Part shown: in pieces, positions 49,131 through 60,130 of the stretch
Numbering within the stretch: position 1 is the first letter of the stretch
Layout: every line of letters begins with the position of its first letter
Source of the DNA: Lolium rigidum
Lineage: Eukaryota; Streptophyta; Magnoliopsida; Poales; Poaceae
NCBI RefSeq assembly: GCF_022539505.1
Contig: NC_061511.1
Location: forward strand, 38,367,144 to 38,431,143
Direction: 5' to 3'
Length of the DNA stretch: 64,000 bases
The notes under the pieces: model-generated
Told to the model about the DNA's origin: nothing
Databases searched by the model: none
What the model saw: only the letters and a program-made list of their open reading frames with translations
Made by a program: the position numbers and the translations under genes

Positions 49131-49139
49131 GTCTCCCTC

Positions 49140-50395
49140 CCTATGAAGTTCTTCAGGGGACTGGAGAAGAAGACTAGAGAGATATATTTATCTATTTGAT
49201 TGTATATTTAATTTGCCCTAATAAGCTAGTATATATAGGGGACAAAGAAGAGCAAGGGCACATGGCTGGGAAAGGTGGGACAAATGGAGAGAGGAGGGAC
49301 GCTCCAGCCGCCGACATTAGGGTAGGGAACCTTTTAATTTAAAAACATATTTTTAAATTAATTGAACATATTATAATATCTTAATTCATTTAATTAACAT
49401 ATTAAACATATCCTTTAATTGTCATTAATTCGAGACACCTCCCAAACTATTCTGAATAGCTTTTGGACAACCTCGGAACCCTATTCTGAATATCTCTCCC
49501 AATTTCGATGAATCCAAAACTATCTCGAGTTTTTGTGAACATTTAAGTGTGTAACCCTACGGTTCAGGAATAACACAGACATGACCGAGACGACTCTCCG
49601 GTCAATGGTCACCAGGCGGTCTAGATAACCATAGTGATCCCTATGTATTCCACGAAGATATGATGGTCATTTGAACCATTATGTTCAGTCCTATTCACTT
49701 TTTTCCTTCCATATCGGCACTCGTAAGACATAATCATCGGTATCATTATACCTAGTTTGGTCTTGTTACCGATAAGGATATTCAACTCATTTCGTGCGAT
49801 TTTATCCCCATAGCCTAATCATACTCTGCATAGCTTTATAGATGTAATCTCACCGAGTGGACCCTTTGTATCTCTTCATCATGTGGATGCACAAATCTCT
49901 CTATTGATACATATGCCTCAACCCATCCCATTGGAGTACTCAACTACTCCTTTATGTTCACCATGTTACGGTGTGACGATTCATGCAATCAAAGCAGCCT
50001 CCGGTGATAGTGATTAGATATGATCTCACAGTCTAAGTATTCGGTCACCATACTTTTATAAACATCGCAATATTGAACTTTGATATGACTTGATCGCCTT
50101 ACAATACTTATGTTTTGGGTATGTCTATCATATCATTAATCCAAAAGATATGATCCCATTGTCAATGACACGTGTATATCCATGATCGGGAAACCTCGAT
50201 CAATGATTGACCACAACGAGCTAGTTGCGCATATTTTTTTTGCTTACTAGGTACCTTTTGTTTGTTTACAATACCACACGTGTATTAATGTTTTATCTTA
50301 ATTCAGTTATAGCATGACGCGAAACTATTATGAAATTTGAGATATAGTGATAAATACTCATTATTATTTGCCTATAGAGCACTATCTTCAATAGA
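49140..50395 (-). repeat. BARE/Angela/WIS-type Copia LTR (probably solo)
   Basis: Several stretches recall the reverse complement of BARE/Angela LTRs: GACATGACCGAGACGACTCT followed by CCGGTCAATGG, CTCATCACG-type spacers, GACCACAACGAGCTAGTTGC, and ATTATTTGCCTATAGAGCA at the right end. A TATATATAGGGGAC TATA-like box on the minus strand is at about 49230. No Copia coding sequence adjoins it. Boundaries are approximate. Confidence 0.55.
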
Positions 50396-50955
50396 AATTA
50401 GGTGGAGGATGGATCGACCAGATGCTGGTGAAGATGATGAGGGATCCTGCCCGAGGTTGGAGCTGCCGCAGCCGTGACTCCAACACATAAAATTCCCACA
50501 GATGGTGAAAAATAACGTGGGGTACCATGACAATATCCATGGAGATGGACTTGAGTTTTGAGGAAGGTGTGTGTTGGTGGATTCGTCGGCGTACAAATAA
50601 CACAGGGAATACGATTAGCTCAGTTTCAGACCCCCGAAGGAGAAACCTACTGATGAAGATGATTACGAAGTCACCTTAATGGCTATGGTGCTCCCTCTAG
50701 ATTGTCTATCTCCCCTTTCCGTTGATCCCTCTTCTAGCCCCTATAAAGGAGGTCTGGTCTAAGGAATACGTGTCGGTTACTTGCTAGGATTCCCTTGTAT
50801 GAGTTAGTGCTTGTGTTACAACGTTAGGTTCATGGGCTTCGGCTGCCAATACTTTTTAGGCTTCTTGATACTATTACTTTGCAATAAAGAAAGCCGTGCG
50901 CATTACTTTGATGCATAGGCTGGGGCTACGCTCCCCTATTCGGAAAAAACGTGGA
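50396..50955 (+). mobile_element. Probable LINE 3' end
   Basis: CAATAAAGAAAGCCGTGCGC, then GATGCATAGGCTGGGGCTAC and CCCTATTCGGAAAAAA resemble the 3' ends of grass LINEs on the plus strand. The upstream extent is uncertain. Confidence 0.4.
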
Positions 50956-51186
50956 CCTTCAAATGGATAACACCTAATAATATGGTAACAGTGGATACCC
51001 GGTAGAATATGCATGTATCACCAACATCTCTAGTCCAGTCACATTTATCTTTTGTATGTTCTTGGGTGTTGTTTGGGCATTATTTCATTATGTCACACAA
51101 GATGGTCCAAATAACTAAAATTGTTCACGCCATGATACATGCAACTTTCTCATTCACAAATCGTTCATTTGAGACTACCCGAGAAG

Positions 51187-51843
51187 GGTTTTTTTGCGAG
51201 TAAAGGAACTGATATTAATTCGACAAAGTTACAGAGAGGTCCTTCACAAAGAACAAAAAAACAGCGCTAGCCTCGCTGCAAGCCGACCATAGCTTCATCC
51301 ATGGCGTCGTCGGTGGCGCGCCGCTGCTCCTACTCTCCTTCAAGCCTTGGATCGAGAGTAGTCCCCGAACGCACGGGAAGTCGCCGATCGCCAGCCCCAC
51401 AGGGCCTACACCAGAGGGTATCGCCATCATCAAGCCGAACCACACCAGATCCTTCAACGAGTTATTTAGCTGGAGCCATATCCGCCGCCGATCCATGGAA
51501 TCTGGCAAGGGGAAGACCAAGCCAGCGACTACGCAGAACCACCCGCTCGAAAGAGGCAGCAGATCGACGCCGAAGCTCCTCGGAGCGCCGCCATTGAGGG
51601 GAAGGACCGTTACCTGCAAAACCTAACCAGCTGCGCCACCTCCACCCCGCCGCCGGCAGGACAACACCATAAGCTCACCTAACACTATGTACACGACACG
51701 AATCGGGGCTCCCCCTTCCTCCCGCCGCCGGAGCGGCCGGCAGAGGGCGAGGCGGCTACCGACTCAGCGCCGACGAGGTGGAGAACTCACAGTCGCTCAC
51801 AAATCGCCTCCCTGGATACTGTAGACGGGGGAGGAAATGGTCC
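51187..51843 (-). mobile_element. 657-bp LINE-like retroposon
   Basis: A 14-bp duplication GACTACCCGAGAAG flanks it (51173-51186 and 51844-51857). The left end GGTTTTTTTGCGAGTAAAG is a poly(A) end in minus orientation. Length and both ends match the insertion at 20685-21330, so the two belong to one family. Confidence 0.85.
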
Positions 51844-51857
51844 GACTACCCGAGAAG

Positions 51858-52572
51858 CGTTGTCATGAATCTACTCTACTATAGAAGGAAGAACAAGCAG
51901 GCGACAAGCAATATGCCTATACTTGCATAACTTTTATTAGCTCCGGCCACTTGGTCGAGTAGAAATCTACTCTACTCTGTTTTGAAATAGTCTATATTTT
52001 AGGTTTATAATTTGTTTTAAAATATTCTACATTCTAGCGCTCTTAGTCAACAATAGTACTGAAAATAAAATGACTTTGCTTTCTTTTTTGGCGTTGTTAT
52101 TTTTAATGTAGTTTAAATTGGTTGTTTACATATTTAAGTAGTGCTAATAAATGTAACACTAGTTTGTCTCATTTTTTCTAAAATGTATACTAAATCAGAG
52201 CGGATGGAATTGTTGTTGTATGTATAGCTTGGTATTATCATTGCCAAGGAAATTAATACATTTAGTTTTACATTGTTTATTTACTGGACCTGGACGAAGT
52301 GGCTAAAATTAGGAATTTCTCCAGTAGCTCCATCTATTGGAGTCGTTCTTCATTTTTAGCCGACTCGAAAAATATATTATCAATGTGGTTTTCTCTTTTC
52401 TTTGGAGGTGGTTTTTTTTGTTGGCAAAACTAACTAATTCATTTTCACGGCTAGAACCCGCTCCAGGCAGCGTCTAATACTCCGTATTAGGATTTATATT
52501 AGGCTGAGGCTCTTACCTTTGACACTCTGGTACTTTTTTTTTGTTTTGTTTTAGGCTTTTAGCCTATGAACA
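51858..52572. other. Intergenic, nothing recognised
   Basis: AT-rich, no coding frame of interest. Confidence 0.5.
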
Positions 52573-52574
52573 TA

Positions 52575-52867
52575 CTCTTTTCGTTCACAAATAAGTGGAC
52601 GTGTGGGTTTTTAAGATATTATCAAGTGAAGAGATAATTATATTGGAAGATGCAAATTAATATCTCTCTCCTCTTTAATTATTTCACCTCTAATAAGCTA
52701 AGAGCATGTATAAAATGGATGTAACACGTGGTGATGTTATTGAGTTTGATTTCCATCGATGAGAAAGAATCTATTTTTGCGACAATAAAATGCATTGAGA
52801 AAGTGAAAACACTCTTGTAAGAACAAAGTTTAAGGTTAAACGTTCACTTATTTGCGGACAGAGGGAG
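52575..52867. mobile_element. Stowaway MITE (293 bp)
   Basis: CTCTTTTCGTTCACAAATAAG and CTTATTTGCGGACAGAGGGAG are inverted ends, flanked by TA (52573-52574 and 52868-52869). Confidence 0.85.
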
Positions 52868-52869
52868 TA

Positions 52870-54104
52870 ACAGATAGTGGAACCCGGAGCGGAGGTTTCC
52901 TTGGTAAGATAATGAAAATAATAGTAATGGAAGTCTTTGGTAGTCATTTTTATTTCATAATAGTGATCTGGCGCATCTTAATTCAGCTCATATTACAAGC
53001 TGCCGACTGGCTGGCTCTAAACCACCAACTCTTGACTTTGAAATGGGTGACCGAGTCGACCTGGCGCTCGGTCTGAAACACCCATTTTCGTGGTTTTAAT
53101 TGGTACATGAGGTTGATGATGGATGATTACTACCTACTCTTTTTTATTGTTAGTCCGCATAAACCTATCTTCACGCGCGATGAAGTGGACATGTGCATGC
53201 AAGAGCACATGAGTTCTGCAACGCTCCAAAGTTTACCAACCAGCGGGAGAGTACGTACGTAGCTTCTTCCAAAAGAGAACGTATACGGATTTCGTTATTT
53301 CATTTCGTTCTCTACGTTCAGACAATATCCAAGGGGATCGTTTCACTGCTTCGTCTCTTCATATTGAGGAGCTTTCCATGTACCACCCGGCCGGCCTTGT
53401 AGAAAGGCACAGGGATGTAAACATATACACAAAGACTTGACGATCGAGCGCTACAGCAAGTCAGTCTTCCCTTCGTGGAGAGTTGACAATTTGTGGCACA
53501 TCTGGATCTAGCCTGGGATACCGTAGCTTCGTTGAGGCAGGCGATCATATAATTACTATTATGTGCAAGCAGCACCTAGTATATACAATTAATAAGAATC
53601 TGGCTGTTAGTAGTACTAGTGGAGATTATTTTTCGAGACCCAAGTGCGCGTCAATGAGTGGAGTGCACACATGGAGATAGCTGTGTTAACGCTAAAATAA
53701 AGGCAAGAGAGAACGGGTCGGGTACTGCGTACAGGCATATACACACAAGGATCAGAAGTCTCACATCATCGTCCTCCCTCCCTCTTGCTCAGGCGGGCGC
53801 CTGCTTGCCTGCTCTCCGGCCGTCTCTGACAGGTTGGTGTTTCTTCTTCGGCCGTACGTGCTCCTCCGACATGTTCTAGGCTTCTAGCATCTGTTCTACT
53901 CTACCTTGATTTTCCTGCGACTTTGTGTTTTGATTTCAATGTTGCCTCCGACTCCGAGGCCAGCTTTTCAGCTCTGCACATCCGAATTTATCCAGTTAAT
54001 ATGCATGTGTTTTCGTCTTTTAAGCGCACATAGCCATGAACCTAAGGAAAGCCCTACCAACCTTAAAGTGATGGAGTTGTTGTACTTGTGTATGAGCTAA
54101 GCTT
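52870..54104. other. Intergenic, nothing firm recognised
   Basis: The segment 53700-53900 is CT-rich and could be a leader, but there is no supported coding exon. Confidence 0.4.
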
Positions 54105-54119
54105 AAGCATATATGTACT

Positions 54120-54133
54120 TTTTTTTCGATAAA
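54120..54133 (-). mobile_element. 14-bp LINE stub with 15-bp target duplication
   Basis: AAGCATATATGTACT occurs at 54105-54119 and 54134-54148. The insert is TTTTTTTCGATAAA, identical to the 3' end of the LINE at 31641 (TTTTTTTCGATAAA). Confidence 0.9.
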
Positions 54134-54234
54134 AAGCATATATGTACTAAGTAATCTTCTCCTTATTCATCGTTCTACCTAGCTACTAGTATAACTTAAT
54201 CTGTATTTCTATAGACATGCCGATGGGGCGTGGA

Positions 54235-54430
54235 CAGGGCCGGCTCTAGGATTTGGAGGGCCCGGGGGCCGAACTTTATAAATGGGCCCTATTTAGGCTG
54301 CGGGCATATTAGATGGGCCTATTTTTTTTGTTCTACCTTTTTCTATATGCACCGTGCTAGAAATAATGGGCCCCCGTTTTGGTTGGGCCCCGGGCGGTCG
54401 CACTTCTTGCCCTGGGCCAGAGCCGGCCTG
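54235..54430. mobile_element. hAT-like MITE (196 bp)
   Basis: Ends CAGGGCCGGCTCTAGG and CCAGAGCCGGCCTG are inverted. An 8-bp duplication with one mismatch (GGCGTGGA / GGCGTGGG) flanks it. The interior is rich in GGGCCC words. Confidence 0.85.
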
Positions 54431-54439
54431 GGCGTGGGT

Positions 54440-55096
54440 GGTGATGATCTGTCTGTCACACCTCATATGCAAGAGATGGACGCTTGTTTGTCTACCATCT
54501 ATTTAACTAAGGTGCCACTATTTCTCAGTCGACTGAAGTTAGATGATGTCATCAAATCTCAGTTGCAACTCATGAGTAGCACGAATCACGATGTAAATCA
54601 AATGGTGTAGGATTTGACTGATCACGAAATTAGTTCGCAGCTAGCTGAGAACTAACAAATCCCATTTAGTTGAGTAGTTTACGAAATGGATCATATTGAT
54701 AGGTATTTTCTCTCATCCTTCCGTGTTCGTGAGTCAGCTTCTCTATCGCCTTCCAGACTCCTTGTCACTCGATCCTTGGCCGAATAAAGTGTCCTTTATT
54801 TAAAAAAAAAACCTTGGCTGAATTGCGATGGTTCGAAGAATTCCTCCCATACCATATTTTCCATCAAGGGAGGCGACCATCTTCCACCGCGACGTCCATG
54901 TCATCTAGGTCCTCAAGATGGTGAGGTGGAGGCATGGTGGAATCGCAACACCAAGCCATCGAGATGGTGTATTTGAATCCAATCATGATGACTTTTACTC
55001 TCTCTCCCTTTAGATTCCTCCTTCAAAAATTCAGGGTCTGGTTTGTAAATTTATTTTATGTATGGGTCCTTGGATAGTTGCATGGGGGCTATCTTG
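54440..55096. other. Intergenic, nothing recognised
   Basis: Short ORF 54230-54610 overlaps the MITE and is not credible. Confidence 0.5.
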
Positions 55097-55099
55097 TGA

Positions 55100-57466
55100 G
55101 AGCATCTCCACTCGTTTGGCCTGCCCACGACGAAATCCGGACGAAACAACCGCCGGATTGGATGAAATAAAGTCGTGGGTAGTACCGTATTTCCAGTCGT
55201 CCACCCGGAGTTCGGCGGACATAGTTTAAATTCAAACAAACCGTCGTCCCGCGCTACAAATACGGCCAGTTGATCGGCAAAAGGACCAGCAAAAGGATCA
55301 GCCACAGATCGGCAATAGGAGGGAAATTACACGGAAACAGGCTCATCGGCAGTCCCGGCTGGCACGGCGGTGTCCGACGGACCAGTTTCCTCACACGCCG
55401 TGATCGAAGCGGCGGCAGTCGACGACAAAGCAGCGGCAGTCGACGGCGTAGACGGTGACGAAGACGAGGTAGGAGCCGGCGGAGACGACGAAGAACTGGC
55501 CGGAGTGGGTCGGAGGATGTCGCTGTGGTGGCCCTGGTACCAAATCCTCGTCTCCTCGTCCATCAGATCCGTGTTCCCGCCCATCAGAAACGCCAAGTCA
55601 GTGTTCCTCTTCTTCTTCGCCGCCGTCGTCTTCAGCAGGGCGATCCAGACGCCTTGGTTGGCGAGCATCTCCCGCCACCTGCCGTCGAACTTGTCGTTCC
55701 TCCCGTCGGCGTGCGACCTCAAGTCGGCCCAGCACTTGTCGATCGACGCCTGCATCCTGTCGGAGTGATTGCCCGTCTTTTTGAGCTCTTTGAGCTTTTT
55801 CTGGCCGAGTTCCGGGCGCCCATCCGTCGAGCCAGCCGCCGGAGCGTCGGGGTTGTACTGTTCGGTCTTGCTCTTCGAGAGGTTCTTGCGGGTTTCCGCC
55901 CACTTCTCGCACTTCTCGATGCGGGCGTAGACGTTCAGGAACTTGAACTGCATGCCGGTGTCGTCCATGTACATGTCCAAAGCACGGCGCAACTAGGGAA
56001 AAAGAGTACGGCGATACGGGTCAGCTCAGGACGATTTACACGGTGCATAACTAACCTCGGTGATGCAGGGTCGACGGAGCATACCTTTTGCTCCAAGTCG
56101 TGGCCGCTCATCGGCAGTTCTTCGATCTCCTCCTGTATGTCGTGCCATTTGTTGCACGCCTTCTGTATGATCCCCCAATGGGTGGCCATTGCCTTGTCTC
56201 CCCGGTTCATGATCGTCTTGTTGAAGTAGGGATCGACGAGCTTGCGCTCGTCGAACGCCGACTTCACTCGAAGCCAATACGTGTCGGAGGACTGATTCGC
56301 CCCGGTTATGCCGTCCATGGACACGGTCATCCAAGCTTCGGCGAGGCACTCCTCTTCCCTCGGCGTCCATTTGATGCGCGGTTCGGCCGGCAGCTCGTCC
56401 TTCTTCCTCTTCTTCTTTCCCTTCGGCGGGTTGTCGTCGGTGACCTCGACTTGGGTTGGTTCTTGCTCTTCTTCTTCTTCGACGGCTTGGCTTCCGTCGG
56501 CCACATCCTCCACATACTCGTTGCGTGCCGCGACAGCTGCCGTCGCCCTCGCCTCCTCTTGCGTGAAGAACCCCGGGCTCGCAGCGGCGGCCGTGGAGCC
56601 GGAGGTGATCATCTTGTGGATCTCCTCGTCGTTCGGCGCCGCCATCGCACCGAACGGGAGCGGCCCCCGTCGCAGGGCCGGCGAGGTGCCCTCGTACTGG
56701 TTCCCGCTGCCGACGTCGAGCTCGGGCGGCGACGGCGTGAACCTGGACGGTTGGACGTAGGCACCTTCTTGGAACATGGCATGCGAGTAGATCGAAGGGG
56801 AGAAAGTCGACGGGGAACTGCTTGTACCTTGCGTCGGCCATTGGCCGGGGAACATGGCGCCGCCCCCGTCGTGAGCATGGCCCATGCTCATGGCCATGCT
56901 GATCTTCCTCGCTTGTTCGTCCTGGGCCGCCGCCGCCCTCTTGGCGGCGCCTTTTTTCACCCTCTCCGCCCTGCCGCTTGTTTCGACCTCGCGCCGGATC
57001 TCGTCCGCCGCCCACTCTGCGTTCGACATACCCGGCGACCGCTCCTTCTTCGCCCGTGGCTTCCTCGCCGTCGCCTTCGGCGGCATGGTGGTGGATGAGA
57101 AGACGAGGAGGAGAACGGTGGTGGACGAGAAGACGAGGACGGGAACTGGAAGACGAGGAGGAGACTGGACAAATTTGGCGGTAGAGTTTGGCGATATGCA
57201 AGCAAATTGGAGGGAAATCGATAGGATTTGGCTTTCCTGTCGCCGACTACGAGGGTCCACACGACGTTTCACGCCAAATGCTTTCGTCCGGAGTCCCTGA
57301 GCGCGTCCCGGGGGACCGGGGATGGCGTGGGCTCGCCGGATGGATGAAGGCCAAATCCGGATGAAAACGAGATACCGAGGACGCGAGTGGACCGAATTTC
57401 GCTGTCCGGATGGAAAAAACGTCGCTCGGGCCCTCGTCGGGGACGGGGAGACGAGTGAAGATGCTC
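55100..57466. mobile_element. PIF/Harbinger-type transposon (2,367 bp) with an intact Myb-like gene
   Basis: Inverted ends GAGCATCTCCACTCGT and ACGAGTGAAGATGCTC are flanked by the 3-bp duplication TGA (55097-55099 and 57467-57469). The only gene is the minus-strand Myb/SANT-like gene; no DDE transposase is present. The ends resemble those of the element at 15209-16708, so both belong to related families. Confidence 0.9.
55327..57086 (-). CDS. Myb/SANT-like protein with NAM-associated C-terminal region (Harbinger ORF1 type)
   Basis: Exon 1 is 57086-56085 and exon 2 is 55992-55327. The 92-bp intron has a GTATGC donor and a TTTTCCCTAG acceptor, phase 0. The product is 555 residues. The ATG at 57086 (MPPKATARKPRAKKERSPG) is preferred to the in-frame ATG at 57272, because the upstream stretch looks like untranslated leader. 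Basic and Ala-rich N-terminus; acidic then Lys-rich linker ending KGKKKRKKDE; SANT/trihelix-like domain at residues ~222-290 (IKWTPREEECLAEAWMTVSM; TYWLRVKSAFDERK; KACNKWHDIQEEI). The C-terminal region (~335-510) has FKFLNVYARIEKCEKWAETR, a NAM-associated pattern, and a Ser/Pro tail. Harbinger elements encode a Myb-like partner that works with the transposase in DNA binding; this copy would depend on transposase from elsewhere. No damage is visible. Confidence 0.85.
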
Positions 57467-57539
57467 TGAAGTTTGACCAAGCCTTTACCTAGCCTGGGCG
57501 ACAATTCCCTTGTTAAAATACAAAACGTCCCAGAAACCA

Positions 57540-57958
57540 TCGGCGGCGGGCCACATCATGTCTCCCCGCCCATCGGCGCTCTGCCGTTTCGCCGTTTACT
57601 CGAGGGCGGCGGCGCGCGATTTGGCGCGGGCGCTCGAGGCGGCTGCCCCAATTTGGCGCGGGCGTTGTAGGTGTAGACAGGAGGAGGAGGCGGCTGCGAT
57701 CTGCCGGAGGTGGAGGCAGGGGAGGCTATGGCGGCGGCGATTCAGTCCGGGTGGTGCCCTCACCGAGCGCAGCAGCGGGCGGACGCGCGCGCGTACTGGC
57801 GCGGGAGCGGACGGTCGGCGTCGGACCCTGCCCTCCTAGACCACCGCGCGCGAACCCACGTGCCCCTGGTCTGGCTCTGGCTGGGAGGGGAGCGGTGGAC
57901 GGCTTGCTTGGTCGGCAGGCGAGAGCGCTCCACCGGAGCGCATGGATCCGGTGAGGAA
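57540..57958 (+). CDS. Candidate GC-rich first exon, unknown protein
   Basis: A CpG-rich segment stands out from its AT-rich surroundings. From ATG 57728 (MAAAIQSGWCPHRAQQRADA) the frame is open to GCATGGATCCG at about 57951, followed by GTGAGG, a good donor. Joining to the exon-like 58427-58525 keeps the frame open for about 30 more codons, to a TAG at that exon's end. No domain is recognised. It could be a gene fragment carried by a transposon, or a degraded gene. Confidence 0.35.
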
Positions 57959-58426
57959 TATCTTTCCAAGCAAGAATCCTCTGCTACTTTTTTCTTGATA
58001 CTGATAATATGGGTTGTATCAGTGTCAGGCCGATACTGATACGAAAACACGGCACTCTGAAAAAAAACGCCAATACGCATACGGCACTTTCAGAAACTTA
58101 CTTAACTGACGTTACCAGACTTTCACCAATAACTCGCTTTGGATTAGAGGCAAGATTATTACACGTTGCGTAGGAGGATGGATGGATGGTCGCGCCCAGT
58201 TTATTTATTTCTTTCTTGTATTTCATTCGCGCGCGCTGCAAGAGACAGATGCTCAACTCACGCAATCTCAACAAGTTGCAACGGATACTTGAACAAGTCA
58301 TCGCGCGTACACTATCGTTACGTAACTAGCTTTTGCGAAATTTCATCGCTAGGGCGCGCTCAAGTTTGGTTAACTCTGCCCAAGCTTTTGCCTACATGCA
58401 AAACTTAAAGCATCTATTTTTTATGC

Positions 58427-58525
58427 AGGTTTGATCACGCGCATCACATCAATCTCACTAGATGTTATAGTTGGTGATTTGTCAAACACCTACAGGCCGG
58501 GTTCGAGGACAACTCTCCACTAGGT
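58427..58525 (+). pseudogene. Exon-like segment, copy 1
   Basis: Bordered by TTTTTTATGCAG and GTATGTCC. It shares TCTCACTA(G/T)ATGTT(A/C)TAGTT, AACACCTA(C/T)AGG and (A/C)TCTCCACT words with 60626-60724. The splice-like borders are conserved between the copies. Confidence 0.45.
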
Positions 58526-59389
58526 ATGTCCTTAACTTCTGGCGCGTTTACCACGTACTATCAAGTTGAACTCTTGTCACTATCTTTATGCTAGATTAAT
58601 CGACTGGTTTTAATCATAGTTGTGAAGGTGTCTTGCATTCCTAAAAAAAACATTTCTGGCATGCTTTTTTTTTTACTCCCAATGGTTTGTCTCCCAATTT
58701 TTTACATATTTATTTTGCATGAATGAATGATTCAGATAGTCTTTCTTAACGGAACATATAAGACCTCGCCATATGCCGATCGTTGGAAAAGTTTCAAAAC
58801 AAAACAAAAAAGCATTGACTTGGATACTTAACGGAACATATAAGACCTCGCCATATGCATATAAGATAGTGACGATAGATAGCTCATTGCTTCAAAACAT
58901 TTCAAGGATTACAACCCAACAATCTTGTTTCAAGTCTACCTAGACACGAATTAGTTTTTTTATTATTTTTAAAACTCTCCCTGGGGCTTCTTGATCTGGT
59001 CAAATTGGTGCCCTCGCCAACCTCTAGATGAGACAGGGGAGGTCACTTCATCTGCAATTTGGTGGACGCCGAGTGGTGCCACACAATTTACATATTTGTC
59101 ACACCATCCGTCACTGGCATGGGGTGGTCATGTGAAAAAAAATCCAAATCTTTAAGTAAAGTGTGGCAAATGTGCAAACATTTCACAAGAGAGTGGGTGC
59201 TTCCCGTCGCGGGAGCAGAAAGTTGTCATCGGGCCATGCCCATCTAGAGCACGGCGAACCACATGTTCTACTTCTAGTTGGTAAGGAGCGGACAATAGCT
59301 ACTTCAACAGGGCGCCACTGGAATTTAGATCAGGAGGGGAGGGAGTGCACTGTGCAGGGATCTGATGAGAATTTAGTGATTTATTACTT

Positions 59390-60130
59390 AAAAGTTTTAA
59401 GTATTACATCTGACATCTGAATAACTAGGATACACATAGCGCCCAAATTCAATAGTATCAACAGAAAAATAAAAGGCACAAGGCGCACTACTAGTGAACA
59501 TGATAGAAACTGTAGGGGCGCCAAAGGTGATGGAGGACCAATCCGTAGATTATGGTGCCACCCATGTTAGGTTAAAAGTAACCCTGGTTGTATCCTCCAG
59601 CTGTGTAGACACCCGCATAAACAGATCGCGATGTTGCACACACTGTAGAGACGACCATGAATAGTGTGTAGTTGTGAACCCGTAGATAACATGTATGAGA
59701 GAACAATTTTTCCATAGCCATAGTGACCATATAACAGCAATTGGTTGCACCCTAGTAAGTATTTTAAACATATATTTTCAACGTTGCATCATGGGTAGAA
59801 GGTAGATCATATCTTGATAGTCTTGTCGTGGTACAGAAGACACATTTTACTGCCATGCCGATTGCATTTTGCAAGTTATCTTTGGTGATGATTACACCTC
59901 GACGAAGATACCATGCAAAAAACTGTAGGTTTTAGTGTAATTTACATCTTCCATTTTTTTGTTATTAACAACTGTCCTACTGCACTAATGCTTTATACAT
60001 AGAATCCATATAAAATTTACCACACTCATGTAGATTCCATAAAAACATCGCCGGTACCCTACGTCAAATGGAACAATGCTAGGTGTTGCAGAAAAGCATT
60101 CAATACTAGTCTAGGACAAAACATACTGAT
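59390..60130 (-). mobile_element. 5'-truncated LINE fragment
   Basis: The minus-strand frame 59771-59550 (MFKILTRVQPIAVIWSLWLW) matches the same region of the LINE at 31641-35872 (IRVGMIAIIWSLWLCRND). Flanking pieces match its zf-RVT and 3' untranslated parts (GAAGATACCATGCAAA; GTATTACATCTG). No clean duplication was found. Confidence 0.7.

Noticed and set aside
55935..56084. Read-through of Myb gene exon 1 as a 445-codon single-exon protein
   Set aside because: The tail comes from the intron; splicing at GTATGC/CCCTAG joins two open exons in frame.
56026..57201. Other long ORFs overlapping the Myb-like gene (both strands)
   Set aside because: Shadow frames of a GC-rich exon; only one frame has the SANT and NAM-associated patterns and a matching intron.
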